DNA of 64,000 nucleotides from Streptomyces bikiniensis (GCA_000716465.1 JNWL01000039.1:5205-69204); one strand, 5' to 3'. Shown: positions 38,371 through 47,106, counted from the first letter of the stretch. Notes: generated by a model not told the origin, from the sequence alone. Numbers and translations: made by a program.

Positions 38371-39690
38371 CTACTGCTCCGGCAGCCGCAGGACGGGAAA
38401 GCTGCCCGTGTTCGTCGGCGCGTGGTCCGGGAGCCACAGGACCGCGATGGCCCCGCCCACCCCGTTCGGCGCCGCCTCGGAGGCCACGTTCCGGAAGGTC
38501 AGCCGGGCGCCCAGGACCCGGGCCTGACCCGACGCGATCGTCAGGCCCAGACCGTGGCCCTGGCCCGCGCGGTCGCTCGACCCCGTGCGGAACCGGCTCG
38601 GGCCCTCCCTGAGCAGGGTCTCGGGGAACCCCGGACCGTGGTCGCGGACGCGCACCACCCGGCCCTCCACCGTCACCTCCACCGGCGGCCTCCCGTGCTT
38701 GGCCGCGTTGGCGAGGAGATTGCCCAGGACGCGTTCGAGCCGGCGCGGGTCGGTGTTCACCCAGGAGTCGTGCACGACCCGGACGACGACCTCGGGGTCC
38801 AGGGTCCGCACCCGCCGCTCCACGAACTCCCCGAGCGCGATCTCCTGGAGCTCGGCCCGCTCCGACGCGCTGTCCAGCCGGGCCACCTCCAGGACGTCCT
38901 CGACCAGCGTCCGCATCGCCTGCGCCCGGTCCCGCACCAGCTCCGTCGGACGCCCCGGCGGCAGCAGCTCGGCCGCCGTGAGCAGCCCCGTGACGGGGGT
39001 CCGCAGCTCGTGCGCGATGTCCGCGGTGACCCGCCGCTCGGCCTCGATCCGCTCGTTCAGGGCGTCGGTCAGGGCGTCCACCGCCCACGCCAGATCGTCC
39101 GTCTCGTCCCGTACGACCCCGCCCACGGCCTCCCGCACCCGCACCTCCGTGTTGCCCTGGGCGACCCGGCCGGCCGCGACGGCCGCCTTCCGCAGCCGCC
39201 GCGAGAGCCGGCCGCCGATGAGCACGCCGAGCGCGCACCCGCCGAAGACCACCGAGACCGAGCCGATGACGAGCGCCCGGTCCAGATCGCCCATGATCTT
39301 CGCGCTGCGGTCGGCGAAGGGGATGTGCAGCGACAGGACGTCGCCGTTGGCGAGCGGCACGGCCGCCCACACGTCGGGCGGACCGCCGTGCCGGTGCTCC
39401 TGCACGTACGTGCCGCGCCGGTTGTCCCGCATCAGCCGGTCGAGCTGGTGCGGCAGGGCCGGGTCGTTGATCTTGGTGCCGAAGCGGGGCTCCTTCGGCT
39501 TCGACGTCTCGTACAGCCGCTGCGCGAAGAGCAGCCGCTCCATCTGCACCTCGCGCGCGTTGTCGAGCATCGAGATGCGGGCGGCGTTGTGCACGACCAC
39601 GCTCAGGGTGACCGCGATGAGGGCGCCGACCGCCGCGATGGCGACGGCGATCTTCCAGCGGACCCCGGTGCGCAGGGGGAACGGCCTCAC
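38371..39690 (-). CDS. cseC: Sensor histidine kinase CseC
   Basis: This 439-residue kinase has an N-terminal membrane helix (about 12-36), an extracytoplasmic sensor domain of about 100 residues, a second helix (about 138-162), a HAMP region, phospho-acceptor His227 (ADIAHELRTPVTGLL) and a HATPase_c domain (NLLANAAKHG, DHGPGFPE, GHGLGLTIA). In Streptomyces CseC senses envelope stress and phosphorylates CseB. The start overlaps the cseB stop (ATGA), so the two proteins are coupled. It is the last gene of the sigE operon. Confidence 0.95.
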   Translation of the reverse strand: MRPFPLRTGVRWKIAVAIAAVGALIAVTLSVVVHNAARISMLDNAREVQMERLLFAQRLYETSKPKEPRFGTKINDPALPHQLDRLMRDNRRGTYVQEHRHGGPPDVWAAVPLANGDVLSLHIPFADRSAKIMGDLDRALVIGSVSVVFGGCALGVLIGGRLSRRLRKAAVAAGRVAQGNTEVRVREAVGGVVRDETDDLAWAVDALTDALNERIEAERRVTADIAHELRTPVTGLLTAAELLPPGRPTELVRDRAQAMRTLVEDVLEVARLDSASERAELQEIALGEFVERRVRTLDPEVVVRVVHDSWVNTDPRRLERVLGNLLANAAKHGRPPVEVTVEGRVVRVRDHGPGFPETLLREGPSRFRTGSSDRAGQGHGLGLTIASGQARVLGARLTFRNVASEAAPNGVGGAIAVLWLPDHAPTNTGSFPVLRLPEQ

Positions 39691-40388
39691 CCGCCCTGGC
39701 CCCGGAGCTTGTAGCCGAAGCCGCGCACGGTCTCGATCCTGTCCTGGCCGATCTTGGCCCGCAGCCGCTGCACGTGCACGTCCACGACCCGGGTGTCGCC
39801 GCCCCAGCCGTAGTCCCAGACCCGCTCCAGGAGCTTGTCCCGGGACAGCACGGTGCCGGGCGCGGACGAGAACTCCAGGAGCAGCCGCATCTCGGTCGGG
39901 GTCAGCGCCACCGGCGCCCCGCCCCTCCTGACCTCCATGCCCTCGGTGTCGACCTCCAGGTCCCCGAAGACCAGCAGCCCGCCGTCCGCGGGCCCGTCCC
40001 CGGCCTCGCCGCCGCCCGCGTGCCCGAAGCGGCGCAGCACGGCCCGGATGCGGGCCATCAGGACCGAGCCGTCGAAGGGCTTGGTCACGTAGTCGTCCGC
40101 CCCGGCCTCCAGGCCGAGGACGACGTCGATGGAGTCGGCGCGCGCCGACAGCATGATCACCGGGACCGTCGACTCGTCGCGGATGCGGCGGCAGAGGCTG
40201 ACGCCGTCCATGCCCGGCAGCATCACGTCGAGCAGGGCGATGTCCGGCCGCCGCGCCCGGAAGGAGTCCAGGCCGGAGAGGCCGTCGGGCATGGCCGTGA
40301 CCCGGAAGCCGTCCCGCTCCAGGGCGAGCTGGGTGGCCTCACGGATGACGTCGTCGTCCTCGACGAACAGGACATGGGTTTCGGCCAT
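39687..40388 (-). CDS. cseB: Response regulator CseB (OmpR type)
   Basis: This 233-residue regulator has a receiver domain (phospho-acceptor D54 in ALLDVMLPGM) and an OmpR-type winged helix (VALTPTEMRLLLEFSS... ERVWDYGWGGDTRVVDVHVQRLRAKIG). In Streptomyces it activates sigE transcription when phosphorylated by CseC. It lies between cseA and cseC. Before its ATG there is a 98-nt gap with a 16-bp tandem repeat. Confidence 0.96.
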   Translation of the reverse strand: MAETHVLFVEDDDVIREATQLALERDGFRVTAMPDGLSGLDSFRARRPDIALLDVMLPGMDGVSLCRRIRDESTVPVIMLSARADSIDVVLGLEAGADDYVTKPFDGSVLMARIRAVLRRFGHAGGGEAGDGPADGGLLVFGDLEVDTEGMEVRRGGAPVALTPTEMRLLLEFSSAPGTVLSRDKLLERVWDYGWGGDTRVVDVHVQRLRAKIGQDRIETVRGFGYKLRGQGG

Positions 40389-40418
40389 CGTGGGGTTCCT
40401 TCGGGGTCGTGCGCTTTC

Positions 40419-40482
40419 CGGGTCTCTTCGGGCCCGGGTCTCTTTGAGTACGGGTCTCTTCGGGTGCGTGTCTCTTCGGGGA
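40419..40482. repeat. Four 16-bp tandem repeats between cseA and cseB
   Basis: Units at 40419, 40435, 40451 and 40467 follow CGGGTCTCTTCGGGNN with few changes; a fifth partial unit starts at 40483. They fill most of the gap between the cseA stop (40487) and the cseB start (40388). On the mRNA they read as CCCGAAGAGACCCG repeats, which are purine-rich and could influence cseB translation. Confidence 0.85.
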
Positions 40483-40486
40483 CGGG

Positions 40487-41275
40487 TCAGCCCGCGGGGG
40501 GCTCGCTGGGCGCGGGCTCCAGGCCCTCGCCCTCGCCGACCGACCGGCTGTAGTCGTTGTGGACCCAGTCGTGCTGGGTGAACCGGTTGCCCGACCAGCG
40601 GTAGGTGATCACGTCCTCGCCCGAGGGGTACGCGACCGGGTCGCCCTCCGCGTACACCTGCTTGGTGACGATCAGGTCGCCCCGGTCGATCGTGGCGTAC
40701 ACCCCCGCGTCCTCGGCCCCGAAGACGTTCTCGTACCCGTCGCTCGCGTTGCGGTAGACGTACGTGCCGATGCCGATGCCGTCACCGCAGGTCATCACGT
40801 TGACGACGACGTCGGGGGCGGGCGCGTTCGTGAGGTTGCCGTACGAGGCGTCCACCGGGTACGAGTCCGCCGCGCACGGCTTCAGGTCGGCCTTGAACCG
40901 CTTGCCGAGCTTCGGATCGGCCTTGAGCAGCTCGATCGGGTCCACCCGCTCCGCCGGCCGGGGGCCCGAGCCGGCCGAGGGGGCGTCGGAGGTGGGGGCG
41001 GCCGCGGCGACCTCGTCCGTACGGGCCGCGCCCTCGTCGCGGGAGCCCGTGCCGCCGGTGGAGCAGGCGGCCAGGGAGAGGCCGACGGCGACGAGTCCGG
41101 CGGCCGCCGTGGCACCCGCCGCCCTGGCGGCACGCCGAGGGCGGCGACGCCCGGCGGAGAGCCGGTCGCCGCCGCCGGAACCGGGGCCGTCGTCGGGGCC
41201 GGGCCCTTCGAAGCCGGGGCCGCCGTGTCTTCCGCCGTCGGCCTCGTCGTCGGGTCCGCCGTCTATGCCGCGCAC
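40487..41275 (-). CDS. cseA: Lipoprotein CseA
   Basis: This 262-residue protein has a long charged N-terminus, a lipoprotein signal with lipobox LSLAAC, a Ser/Ala-rich linker, and an extracytoplasmic domain with DLKPCAADSYPVDASYG, VVNVMTCGDGIGIGTYVY and YRWSGNRFTQHDWVHNDYS. In Streptomyces CseA is a lipoprotein that dampens SigE activity (established for S. coelicolor). I chose the GTG at 41275 (VRGIDGGPDDEADGG); the frame extends upstream with no stop. It overlaps the sigE 3' end by 13 nt. Confidence 0.9.
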   Translation of the reverse strand: MRGIDGGPDDEADGGRHGGPGFEGPGPDDGPGSGGGDRLSAGRRRPRRAARAAGATAAAGLVAVGLSLAACSTGGTGSRDEGAARTDEVAAAAPTSDAPSAGSGPRPAERVDPIELLKADPKLGKRFKADLKPCAADSYPVDASYGNLTNAPAPDVVVNVMTCGDGIGIGTYVYRNASDGYENVFGAEDAGVYATIDRGDLIVTKQVYAEGDPVAYPSGEDVITYRWSGNRFTQHDWVHNDYSRSVGEGEGLEPAPSEPPAG

Positions 41276-41835
41276 CGCTCCCGCCCCCCTTCGTCGCCTC
41301 GCACGGTCGTCCGCTCCCCGGTCCGCCCCAGGGCGCGGGCGTCGAGGTCGCGGCTCTCCAGCTCCTGCCGGAGCCGGGCGAGCGCGCGGTGGAGCGTGGA
41401 CTTCACCGTACCGGTCGACATGCCGAGCGCCGCCGCCGTCTCCTCCGTGCTCATCTGCTCCCAGTGGCGCAGGACGACGACGCTGCGCTGCTTCGGCGCG
41501 AGCACCTTCAGGACGTCCATCAGGAGGGCCCGGTCGGCGTGCTGCTCGGTCGCGTCGGCCACGCTCGCGTCGGGCAGCTGCTCGGTCGGGACCTCTTCGA
41601 GCTTGCGGGAGCGCCACCACTCGGTCCGGGTGTTGATCATGACCCGGCGCAGGTAGGCGTCGGCGAGGGACTTGTCGGCGATGCCGTCCCAGCGCCCGTA
41701 CGTACGGGCCAGGGCCGTCTGCAGGAGGTCCTGGGCGTCGACGGGGTCGGCCACGAGACGGCGCGCACTGCGCAGCAGGGCGTCCTGCCGCGTGCGTACG
41801 TACTCCTCGAAGTCGAGCACCTCACCGTGCCTCAT
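41263..41835 (-). CDS. sigE: Extracytoplasmic-function sigma factor SigE
   Basis: This 190-residue ECF sigma factor has region 2 (FEEYVRTRQDALLRSARRLV, DAQDLLQTALARTYGRWDGI) and region 4 (LKVLAPKQRSVVVLRHWEQMSTEETAAALGMSTGTVKSTLHRALARLR in parts). It directs the cell-envelope stress response. I chose the ATG at 41835 (MRHGEVLDFEEYV) because GGAGG lies 8 nt upstream; the frame opens further upstream. It heads the sigE-cseA-cseB-cseC operon, and the sequence is close to S. coelicolor SigE. Its own promoter was not resolved. Confidence 0.96.
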   Translation of the reverse strand: MRHGEVLDFEEYVRTRQDALLRSARRLVADPVDAQDLLQTALARTYGRWDGIADKSLADAYLRRVMINTRTEWWRSRKLEEVPTEQLPDASVADATEQHADRALLMDVLKVLAPKQRSVVVLRHWEQMSTEETAAALGMSTGTVKSTLHRALARLRQELESRDLDARALGRTGERTTVRGDEGGRERCAA

Positions 41836-42009
41836 CCGAACCGCCTCCATCCCCGTGACCTGCTTGTTCCCTCGTGTCGTGGAGGACGCTACGGAGCGGT
41901 TGTCACGGGGCTGTGCGGGGCAGCCGTCGGTGGACGCACGGCTACCCATCGGTTGTGTAACAGCGGGGGAGGAAGGGGTTTCGGAGCCGGGACCCCAGGA
42001 AAATGGCGG

Positions 42010-42075
42010 GCGGGCCTCAGGAAAGCGGCAGGCGGGTCTCAGGAGAGCGGCAGGCGGGTCTCAGGAGAGCGGCAG
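42010..42075. repeat. Three 22-bp tandem repeats over the mutY stop
   Basis: Units at 42010-42031, 42032-42053 and 42054-42075 are nearly identical (GCGGGTCTCAGGAGAGCGGC with small changes). The third contains the mutY stop codon and the last codons (RLPLS). The repeat has therefore copied the 3' end of the gene downstream. Period 22 is not a multiple of 3, so the extra copies are not in frame. Confidence 0.9.
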
Positions 42076-42996
42076 TCGGTAGAAGCCGTCGTCCAGCGGC
42101 TCGACGAGGCCGTCCGCGACCAGGCCGTCCAGCGCCCTGGCCCGCTGCACCGGCTCGTCCCAGACCGCGTCCAGGGCCTCGCGCGCCACCGGGTCCGCCG
42201 AGTCCCGCAGGACGGCGAGGAGCCGCCCCCGGACCTGCCGGTCGGTGCCCGCGTACGTCTGGCCGCGCCGCGGCGGGCCGTCGTGCGCCGGCTTGCCCGC
42301 GAGCCGCCAGGCGCACTGCCCGGAGATCGGGCAGCGCCCGCAGTCCTCGTTCTTCGCCGTGCACACCAGCGCGCCCAGCTCCATGGAGGCGGCGGCCCAG
42401 CGGGCGGCCGTCCCCTCGTCCTCGGGCAGCAGGGCGCGGGCGAGCCGCCGCTCGGCGGCCGTGGTCGCGTTCGGCGGGTACTGGACGCCGGTCGCCGCGC
42501 GGGCGAAGACCCGGCGCACGTTGGTGTCCAGGACGGCGTGCCGCTGCCCGTACGCGAAGGAGGCCACCGCGGCGGCCGTGTACTCCCCGATGCCGGGCAG
42601 CGCGAGGAGCTGCGCGTGGTCGTCGGGCACGTCCCCGCCGTGCCGCTCCGTTATGGCGGTGGCCGCCGCGTGCAGCCGCAGCGCCCGGCGCGGGTAGCCG
42701 AGCCGGCCCCAGGCGCGGACCGCCTCGCCGGGGGCCTCGGCGGCCAGGTCGGCCGGGCGGGGCCAGCGCGCGAGCCACTGCTCGTACACGGGCAGGACCC
42801 GGACGACCGGGGTCTGCTGGAGCATGAACTCGCTCACCATGACCCCCCAGGCGCCGGCCTCGGGGCGGCGCCAGGGCAGGTCACGGGCGTGCCGGTCGAA
42901 CCAGGCGAGGACGGGCCGGTGCAGCTCGGCGGGGACGGCGGGCACCCCGGGGATCCCGGAGGCCTCGGGGACGGAGGGCGTGTCGATGGAAGTCAT
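42061..42996 (-). CDS. mutY: A/G-specific adenine DNA glycosylase MutY
   Basis: This 311-residue base-excision enzyme removes adenine opposite 8-oxoguanine. It has SEFMLQQTPVVRVLPVY (catalytic Glu region), the helix-hairpin-helix LPGIGEYTAAAVASFAYG with Asp in AVLDTNVRR, and a [4Fe-4S] loop CTAKNEDCGRCPISGQC (C-x6-C-x2-C-x5-C). The C-terminal NUDIX-like domain that reads 8-oxoguanine in E. coli is much shortened. The 3' end lies in a 22-bp tandem repeat. Confidence 0.93.
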   Translation of the reverse strand: MTSIDTPSVPEASGIPGVPAVPAELHRPVLAWFDRHARDLPWRRPEAGAWGVMVSEFMLQQTPVVRVLPVYEQWLARWPRPADLAAEAPGEAVRAWGRLGYPRRALRLHAAATAITERHGGDVPDDHAQLLALPGIGEYTAAAVASFAYGQRHAVLDTNVRRVFARAATGVQYPPNATTAAERRLARALLPEDEGTAARWAAASMELGALVCTAKNEDCGRCPISGQCAWRLAGKPAHDGPPRRGQTYAGTDRQVRGRLLAVLRDSADPVAREALDAVWDEPVQRARALDGLVADGLVEPLDDGFYRLPLS

Positions 42997-43029
42997 GGCA
43001 CCACCGATCCTGACACGGTTCCGGGGGGA

Positions 43030-44073
43030 TCAGCGCGCGTCGTACGGCGCGTGCCCACCCGGTCCGGGGTTCTCGTGGGGGGCGGCGGGGTTCTCGTACG
43101 AAGGGGCCGGGTGCCCGTACGGGGAGGGGGCGCCGTAGGGGGAAGCGGAACCGTACGGCGCGGCGGGGGCGGACCCGTACGGGGCCGAGGGGTCATGGGC
43201 GGGCGCGGCCCCGTACGCGGGCGCGGAGCCGTACGGAGCGGCCGGGTCGTCCGAGGGGGCGGAACCGTAGGGGGTGGCGGGGGCGGACCCGTACGAAGGG
43301 GCGGGGTCCCCGTACGGGGAGGCGGGGGCGGACCCGTACGGAGCGGCGGGGTCCCCGTACGGAGCGGCGGGAGCGGATCCGTACGGAGCGGCGGGAGCGG
43401 CGCCGTGCGGGGGAGCGGGGTCGAACAGGGAGGGCTCGGCGGGGGCGGCGGCGGACGTACGGGGTCCCTGACCCGCGCACCACACGACCAGCGCGTTCCG
43501 GCTCGACCGGGCCGTCTCGACCAGGGACCGCACCGGCCGCTCGGCGAACCGCATCACCAGGAAGGCGACCAGGGCGCCGAGGAGCAGGCCGGCGGTCACG
43601 TCGTGCGGGTAGTGCACGCCGACGAAGACCCGGGAGAAGGCCATGAGCACCGCCATCGGCACCGTGAAGCGGCCCATGCCGCGCCAGGACAGGGCGAGCG
43701 CGATCGCGGCGGCGCCCGCGATGGCCGAGTGGTTGCTGGGGAAGGACCAGTCGCCGTAGGGCGGGCAGGTCACCAGCGAGGCGGGCGCTCCGGCGACCGC
43801 GCGGCACGGACGTTCCTCGTCGATCAGCGACTTCAGCGACTCGCTCACCACGTAGCCGAAGGCGGTGGCGAGCGGAGCGAGCAGCGCGAGCGACATCGCC
43901 CGGCTCGAACCGTCGCGGGTGCGCCACCAGCCGGCCAGGAAGAGCACGCCGAAGAGCAGCAGTCCGGCCTCGGTCCAGACCTCGGCGAGCAGCTGGAACC
44001 AGTGCGGCGTGGCGTGGGCGAGATCGGCGACGTCGAGGTACAGACGGTCGGAGAGGTCGAGGAGGGTGTCCAT
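43030..44073 (-). CDS. PAP2-family phosphatase with a long Tyr/Pro/Ala repeat tail
   Basis: This 347-residue protein has about six membrane helices in the first 210 residues and the full PAP2 signature: KSLIDEERP, SFPSNHSAIAG (catalytic His) and SRVFVGVHYPHDVTAG. Such enzymes dephosphorylate lipid phosphates, including undecaprenyl pyrophosphate. From about residue 225 the protein is a repetitive tail of units such as APYGSAPA and SPYGDPA, with about 20 Tyr, ending in APYDAR. The tail is cytosolic or external depending on the helix count. It is divergent from the gene at 44297. Confidence 0.9.
   Translation of the reverse strand: MDTLLDLSDRLYLDVADLAHATPHWFQLLAEVWTEAGLLLFGVLFLAGWWRTRDGSSRAMSLALLAPLATAFGYVVSESLKSLIDEERPCRAVAGAPASLVTCPPYGDWSFPSNHSAIAGAAAIALALSWRGMGRFTVPMAVLMAFSRVFVGVHYPHDVTAGLLLGALVAFLVMRFAERPVRSLVETARSSRNALVVWCAGQGPRTSAAAPAEPSLFDPAPPHGAAPAAPYGSAPAAPYGDPAAPYGSAPASPYGDPAPSYGSAPATPYGSAPSDDPAAPYGSAPAYGAAPAHDPSAPYGSAPAAPYGSASPYGAPSPYGHPAPSYENPAAPHENPGPGGHAPYDAR
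43050..43420. repeat. Degenerate repeats coding the PAP2 Tyr-rich tail
   Basis: The stretch repeats GCGGACCCGTACGGGG-type units, giving Ala-Pro-Tyr-Gly-Ser residues on the minus strand. Periods are mostly multiples of 3, so the array stays in frame with the PAP2 gene. Confidence 0.75.
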
Positions 44074-44296
44074 GGGGAACGACGCTAACCGGAATCCGGA
44101 GCGCCTCGCCCCGGGCCATCGGCCGGAACGACCCCCGACGAAAGTGGGGGGCGCCGATTCGCTCCGGTTGGCCCCGTTTTGACTCGCGGACCCGGAAAAA
44201 GTTCCCGGAAAGAAGGGTGTGATGATCGGCAAAACTTGAGGTCTCGGGCGGCGGGTGGGGCGGGAGTTGGGCCCGATCTCTCGTAAGGTTCGGGTC

Positions 44297-45184
44297 GTGG
44301 GATCTTTGCGCAATCCGGTCGGGCCGCTTCCCTCCACCATCTACTGGCGTCGGAGGGCGGTGGCGCTGTGCCTGGTCGCACTCCTCGCCCTGCTCACCGT
44401 GTGGGCCGTGACGTCCGGCGGCGGGGACGGGAAGAAGCCGAACGACTCCGCCAACGGCTCGTCGCCCACCCCGCCCTCGATCACGCCCGGCCCCTCCGGC
44501 TCGGGCCCCGCGATCAGCCAACAGCCCGGCGGGCGCGACGAGTCGGACGAGGAGGACGGGGCCTCCGGCGGCAACGGCGGCGCGGACTCGGGCGGTTCGG
44601 GCTCCGGCTCCGGTTCGGGCTCCGGCTCCGGTTCCGGTTCCGGTTCCGGTGGTACGGACGCGGGCGCGGGCTCCGGGGGTGCGGACTCCGCAGGACCGGG
44701 CGTCCCCGACGAGAACGGTGACGGCTCCGGCGACGGCGGCGCGGGCACCGGCGCGGGCCGGCAGCTCCCGGCCGACTCCCCGATCCCCAACTGCCCGGCC
44801 GGAGCGGTCCAGTTGACGCTCAAGTCCGTCAAGGTCACCTACGAGACGGGGGAGAAGCCCCGCTTCCAGCTCGTCGCGAAGAACACCTCGGCCACCGACT
44901 GCAAGGCCGACTTCGGGCCCCGCAACGCGGTCCTGACGATCAGCGACGCCAAGGACGACGAGGTCTGGTCCTCCGCGCACTGCCCGCGCCCCGGCACCCC
45001 GCTCCTGCTGAGCCTCCCCGCCGGGGCGACCCTCACCCACACCGTGGAGTGGGACCGCGGGCGCAGCGCCCCGCAGTGCGCCACCGCCCCGGCGGGCAAG
45101 GCGGGCCCCGGGACCTACCTGGTGGAGGCCGCGATGCCGGGCGTCAAGATCCTTCCGGCCTCGTTCACGCTCGCCAAGGACTGA
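44297..45184 (+). CDS. Membrane-anchored Ser/Gly-repeat protein with an extracytoplasmic beta domain
   Basis: This 295-residue protein has one N-terminal membrane helix (AVALCLVALLALLTVWAV), a Ser/Gly/Pro linker with a GSGSGSG run of about 20 residues, and a folded C-terminal domain from about residue 165. That domain reads CPAGAVQLTLKSVKVTYETG, FQLVAKNTSATDCKADFG, WSSAHCPRP and YLVEAAMPGVKILPASFTL. It has four Cys and an Ig-like pattern, similar to DUF4232 or BsuPI-type domains. The function is unknown. The GTG is 7 nt after TAAGGT (44284-44289), so it is probably leaderless. It faces disA head-to-tail (convergent). Confidence 0.82.
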   Translation: MGSLRNPVGPLPSTIYWRRRAVALCLVALLALLTVWAVTSGGGDGKKPNDSANGSSPTPPSITPGPSGSGPAISQQPGGRDESDEEDGASGGNGGADSGGSGSGSGSGSGSGSGSGSGGTDAGAGSGGADSAGPGVPDENGDGSGDGGAGTGAGRQLPADSPIPNCPAGAVQLTLKSVKVTYETGEKPRFQLVAKNTSATDCKADFGPRNAVLTISDAKDDEVWSSAHCPRPGTPLLLSLPAGATLTHTVEWDRGRSAPQCATAPAGKAGPGTYLVEAAMPGVKILPASFTLAKD

Positions 45185-45202
45185 CCCGGCCCCGGTGCGT
45201 CC

Positions 45203-46327
45203 TCAGACGTACCGCTCCAGGATCGAGGACTCCGCGAGCCGGGACAGGCCCTCGCGGACGCTGCGGGCGCGGGCCTCGCCGACGCCGTCGACGGCCTGGA
45301 GGTCGTCGACGCTGGCCGCGAGGAGCTTCTGCAGCCCGCCGAAGTGCTCCACGAGCCGCTCGATGATCGCGCCCGGCAGCCGCGGCACCTTCGCGAGGAG
45401 CCGGTAGCCGCGCGGCGAGACCGCCGAGTCGAGGGTCTCGGGCGAGCCGCTGTAGCCCAGGGCCCGCGCCACGACCGGGAGTTCGAGCAGCTCGGTGTGG
45501 GTGAGCGCGTCCAGCTCGGTGAGCGCCTCCGCGACCGTCCGCGAGCGCTTCGCCGTCGGCTCCGGCACGTAGTCCCGGATCACCAGCTCGCGCTCCGGTT
45601 CCACGCCCGCGATCAACTCGTCCAGCTGGAGCGAGAGGAGGCGCCCGTCGGTGCCCAGCTCGACCACGTACTCCGCGATCTCGGTGGCGATCCGGCGGAC
45701 CATCTCCAGGCGCTGCGCGACGGCGGTGACGTCCCGGACCGTGACCAGGTCCTCGATCTCCAGGGCCGAGAGCGTGCCCGCCACCTCGTCGAGGCGGAGC
45801 TTGTACCGCTCCAGGGTCGCGAGCGCCTGGTTGGCGCGGGACAGGATCGCGGCCGACTCCTCCAGGACCCGGCGCTCGCCGTGCACGTACAGCGCGATCA
45901 GGCGCATCGACTGGGAGACGGAGACGACCGGGAAGTTGCACTGCTTGGAGACCCGGTCCGCGGTGCGGTGGCGGGTGCCGGTCTCCTCGGTGGGGATGGA
46001 GGCGTCCGGGACGAGCTGCACGCCCGCCCGGTGGATCTTGGTGATGTCCTTGTCGAGGACGAGCGCGCCGTCGAGCTTGCACAGCTCGCGCAGGCGGGTG
46101 GCGGTGAACTCGACGTCCAGCACGAAGCCGCCGGTGCACATCGAATCGACCGCTTTGTCCAGGCCGAGCACGATGAGCCCGCCCGTGTTTCCCCGGAGGA
46201 TCCGCTCCAGGCCGTCGCGCAGGGCGGTGCCCGGCGCGACCGCGCTCAGAGCCGCGCGCATCAGCGCGTCACTGCCGGAGCCCGCGCCGGACTTCCCGGG
46301 AGCTGCTGCCCCGTCCTTGGCTGCCAA
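45203..46327 (-). CDS. disA: Diadenylate cyclase DisA (DNA-integrity scanning protein)
   Basis: This 374-residue protein makes cyclic di-AMP. The DAC domain has KLDGALVLD (DGA 86-88) and [15 protein letters not shown] (RHR 119-121). A helical spine follows and a C-terminal helix-hairpin-helix domain ([33 protein letters not shown] in parts) for DNA-junction binding. No ATG or GTG matches the family start. The TTG at 46327 does, with GGAGGA 8 nt upstream, and gives exactly the length of the S. coelicolor protein (374). It lies upstream of, and on the same strand as, a 34-bp minisatellite that separates it from radA. Confidence 0.95.
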   Translation of the reverse strand: MAAKDGAAAPGKSGAGSGSDALMRAALSAVAPGTALRDGLERILRGNTGGLIVLGLDKAVDSMCTGGFVLDVEFTATRLRELCKLDGALVLDKDITKIHRAGVQLVPDASIPTEETGTRHRTADRVSKQCNFPVVSVSQSMRLIALYVHGERRVLEESAAILSRANQALATLERYKLRLDEVAGTLSALEIEDLVTVRDVTAVAQRLEMVRRIATEIAEYVVELGTDGRLLSLQLDELIAGVEPERELVIRDYVPEPTAKRSRTVAEALTELDALTHTELLELPVVARALGYSGSPETLDSAVSPRGYRLLAKVPRLPGAIIERLVEHFGGLQKLLAASVDDLQAVDGVGEARARSVREGLSRLAESSILERYV

Positions 46328-47106
46328 CTGGATTCCTCCGGCTCGTACGGATGGGCGAGACCAGGGCAAAGTCTAGCGACACCACCCCGCCGCCCTCCGC
46401 CCCCGGCCGAACGCGGCTGGTGCGAAAGGGGTCCCCACCCGGCACCGAAACCAACCCTTCCCCTCGCGGGAAGCCCCACGGGACACCATTCCCACCCCTT
46501 GCCGGAACCTTTACCGACCCCTTGCCGCCCCCATGTCCGAACCAGCGCCGGTCCCTTGCCGCGGCCTTGTCCGGACCCATACCGATCCCTTGCCGGGGCC
46601 TTGTCCGAACCCGCGCCGGTCTCTTGCCGAACGCCTGGCCGAACCCGCGCCGACTCCTTGCCGGGGCCTTGTCCGAACCCGCGCCGGTCTTTTGCCGAAC
46701 GCCTGGCCGAACCCGCGCCGGTCTTTTGCCGAACGCCTGGCCGAACCCGCGCCGACTCCTTGCCGGGGCCTTGTCCGAACCCGCGCCGATCTCTTGCCGA
46801 ACGCCTGGTCCGGGCCTGTACCGGGCGCCCGCCGAGCCTGTGCCGAACGGCCCCGCCGGGCTCCTGCCGGGCTCCTTGCCCGGGCCCCCGCCGGGCTCTT
46901 GCCGGGCGTCCCACCGGACCCCTCTGCCGAACGCCTGCCCCGGCTCGTGCCGAGCCCTTGCCGGATGCCTAGCCGGACATCCCCCGGCCCCCGATGGGCG
47001 CTCACCGGACGTCTCCCGGCCCGCGCCCGGCGCTCGCCGGGCGTCTCCCCGGCACCTCGCGGAAGCCCCCACCGCCCCGGGGCGCGGGGCCCGGGCCCGC
47101 CCCGCC
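46328..47106. repeat. Gene-free disA-radA gap holding a 34-bp minisatellite
   Basis: A 34-bp tandem array runs from about 46502 to at least 46809, with clear units at 46537, 46571, 46605, 46639, 46673, 46707, 46741 and 46775. Units share CCGAACCCGCGCCG and CTTGCCG. Two types alternate: one continues AACGCCTGG, the other GGGCCTTGT. Degenerate copies continue to about 47050. The period is not a multiple of 3. No gene or promoter is evident in the rest of the 779 bases, apart from the region just before the disA ribosome-binding site. Confidence 0.9.

Noticed and set aside
42061..42996. Possible truncation of MutY because the C-terminal domain is short
   Set aside because: The catalytic and Fe-S parts are complete and shortened C-termini are known in actinobacterial members; no frameshift is visible.
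46502..47050. Could the disA-radA array be a CRISPR array?
   Set aside because: Units are contiguous with no unique spacers, there are no cas genes nearby, and unit differences are small and alternating.
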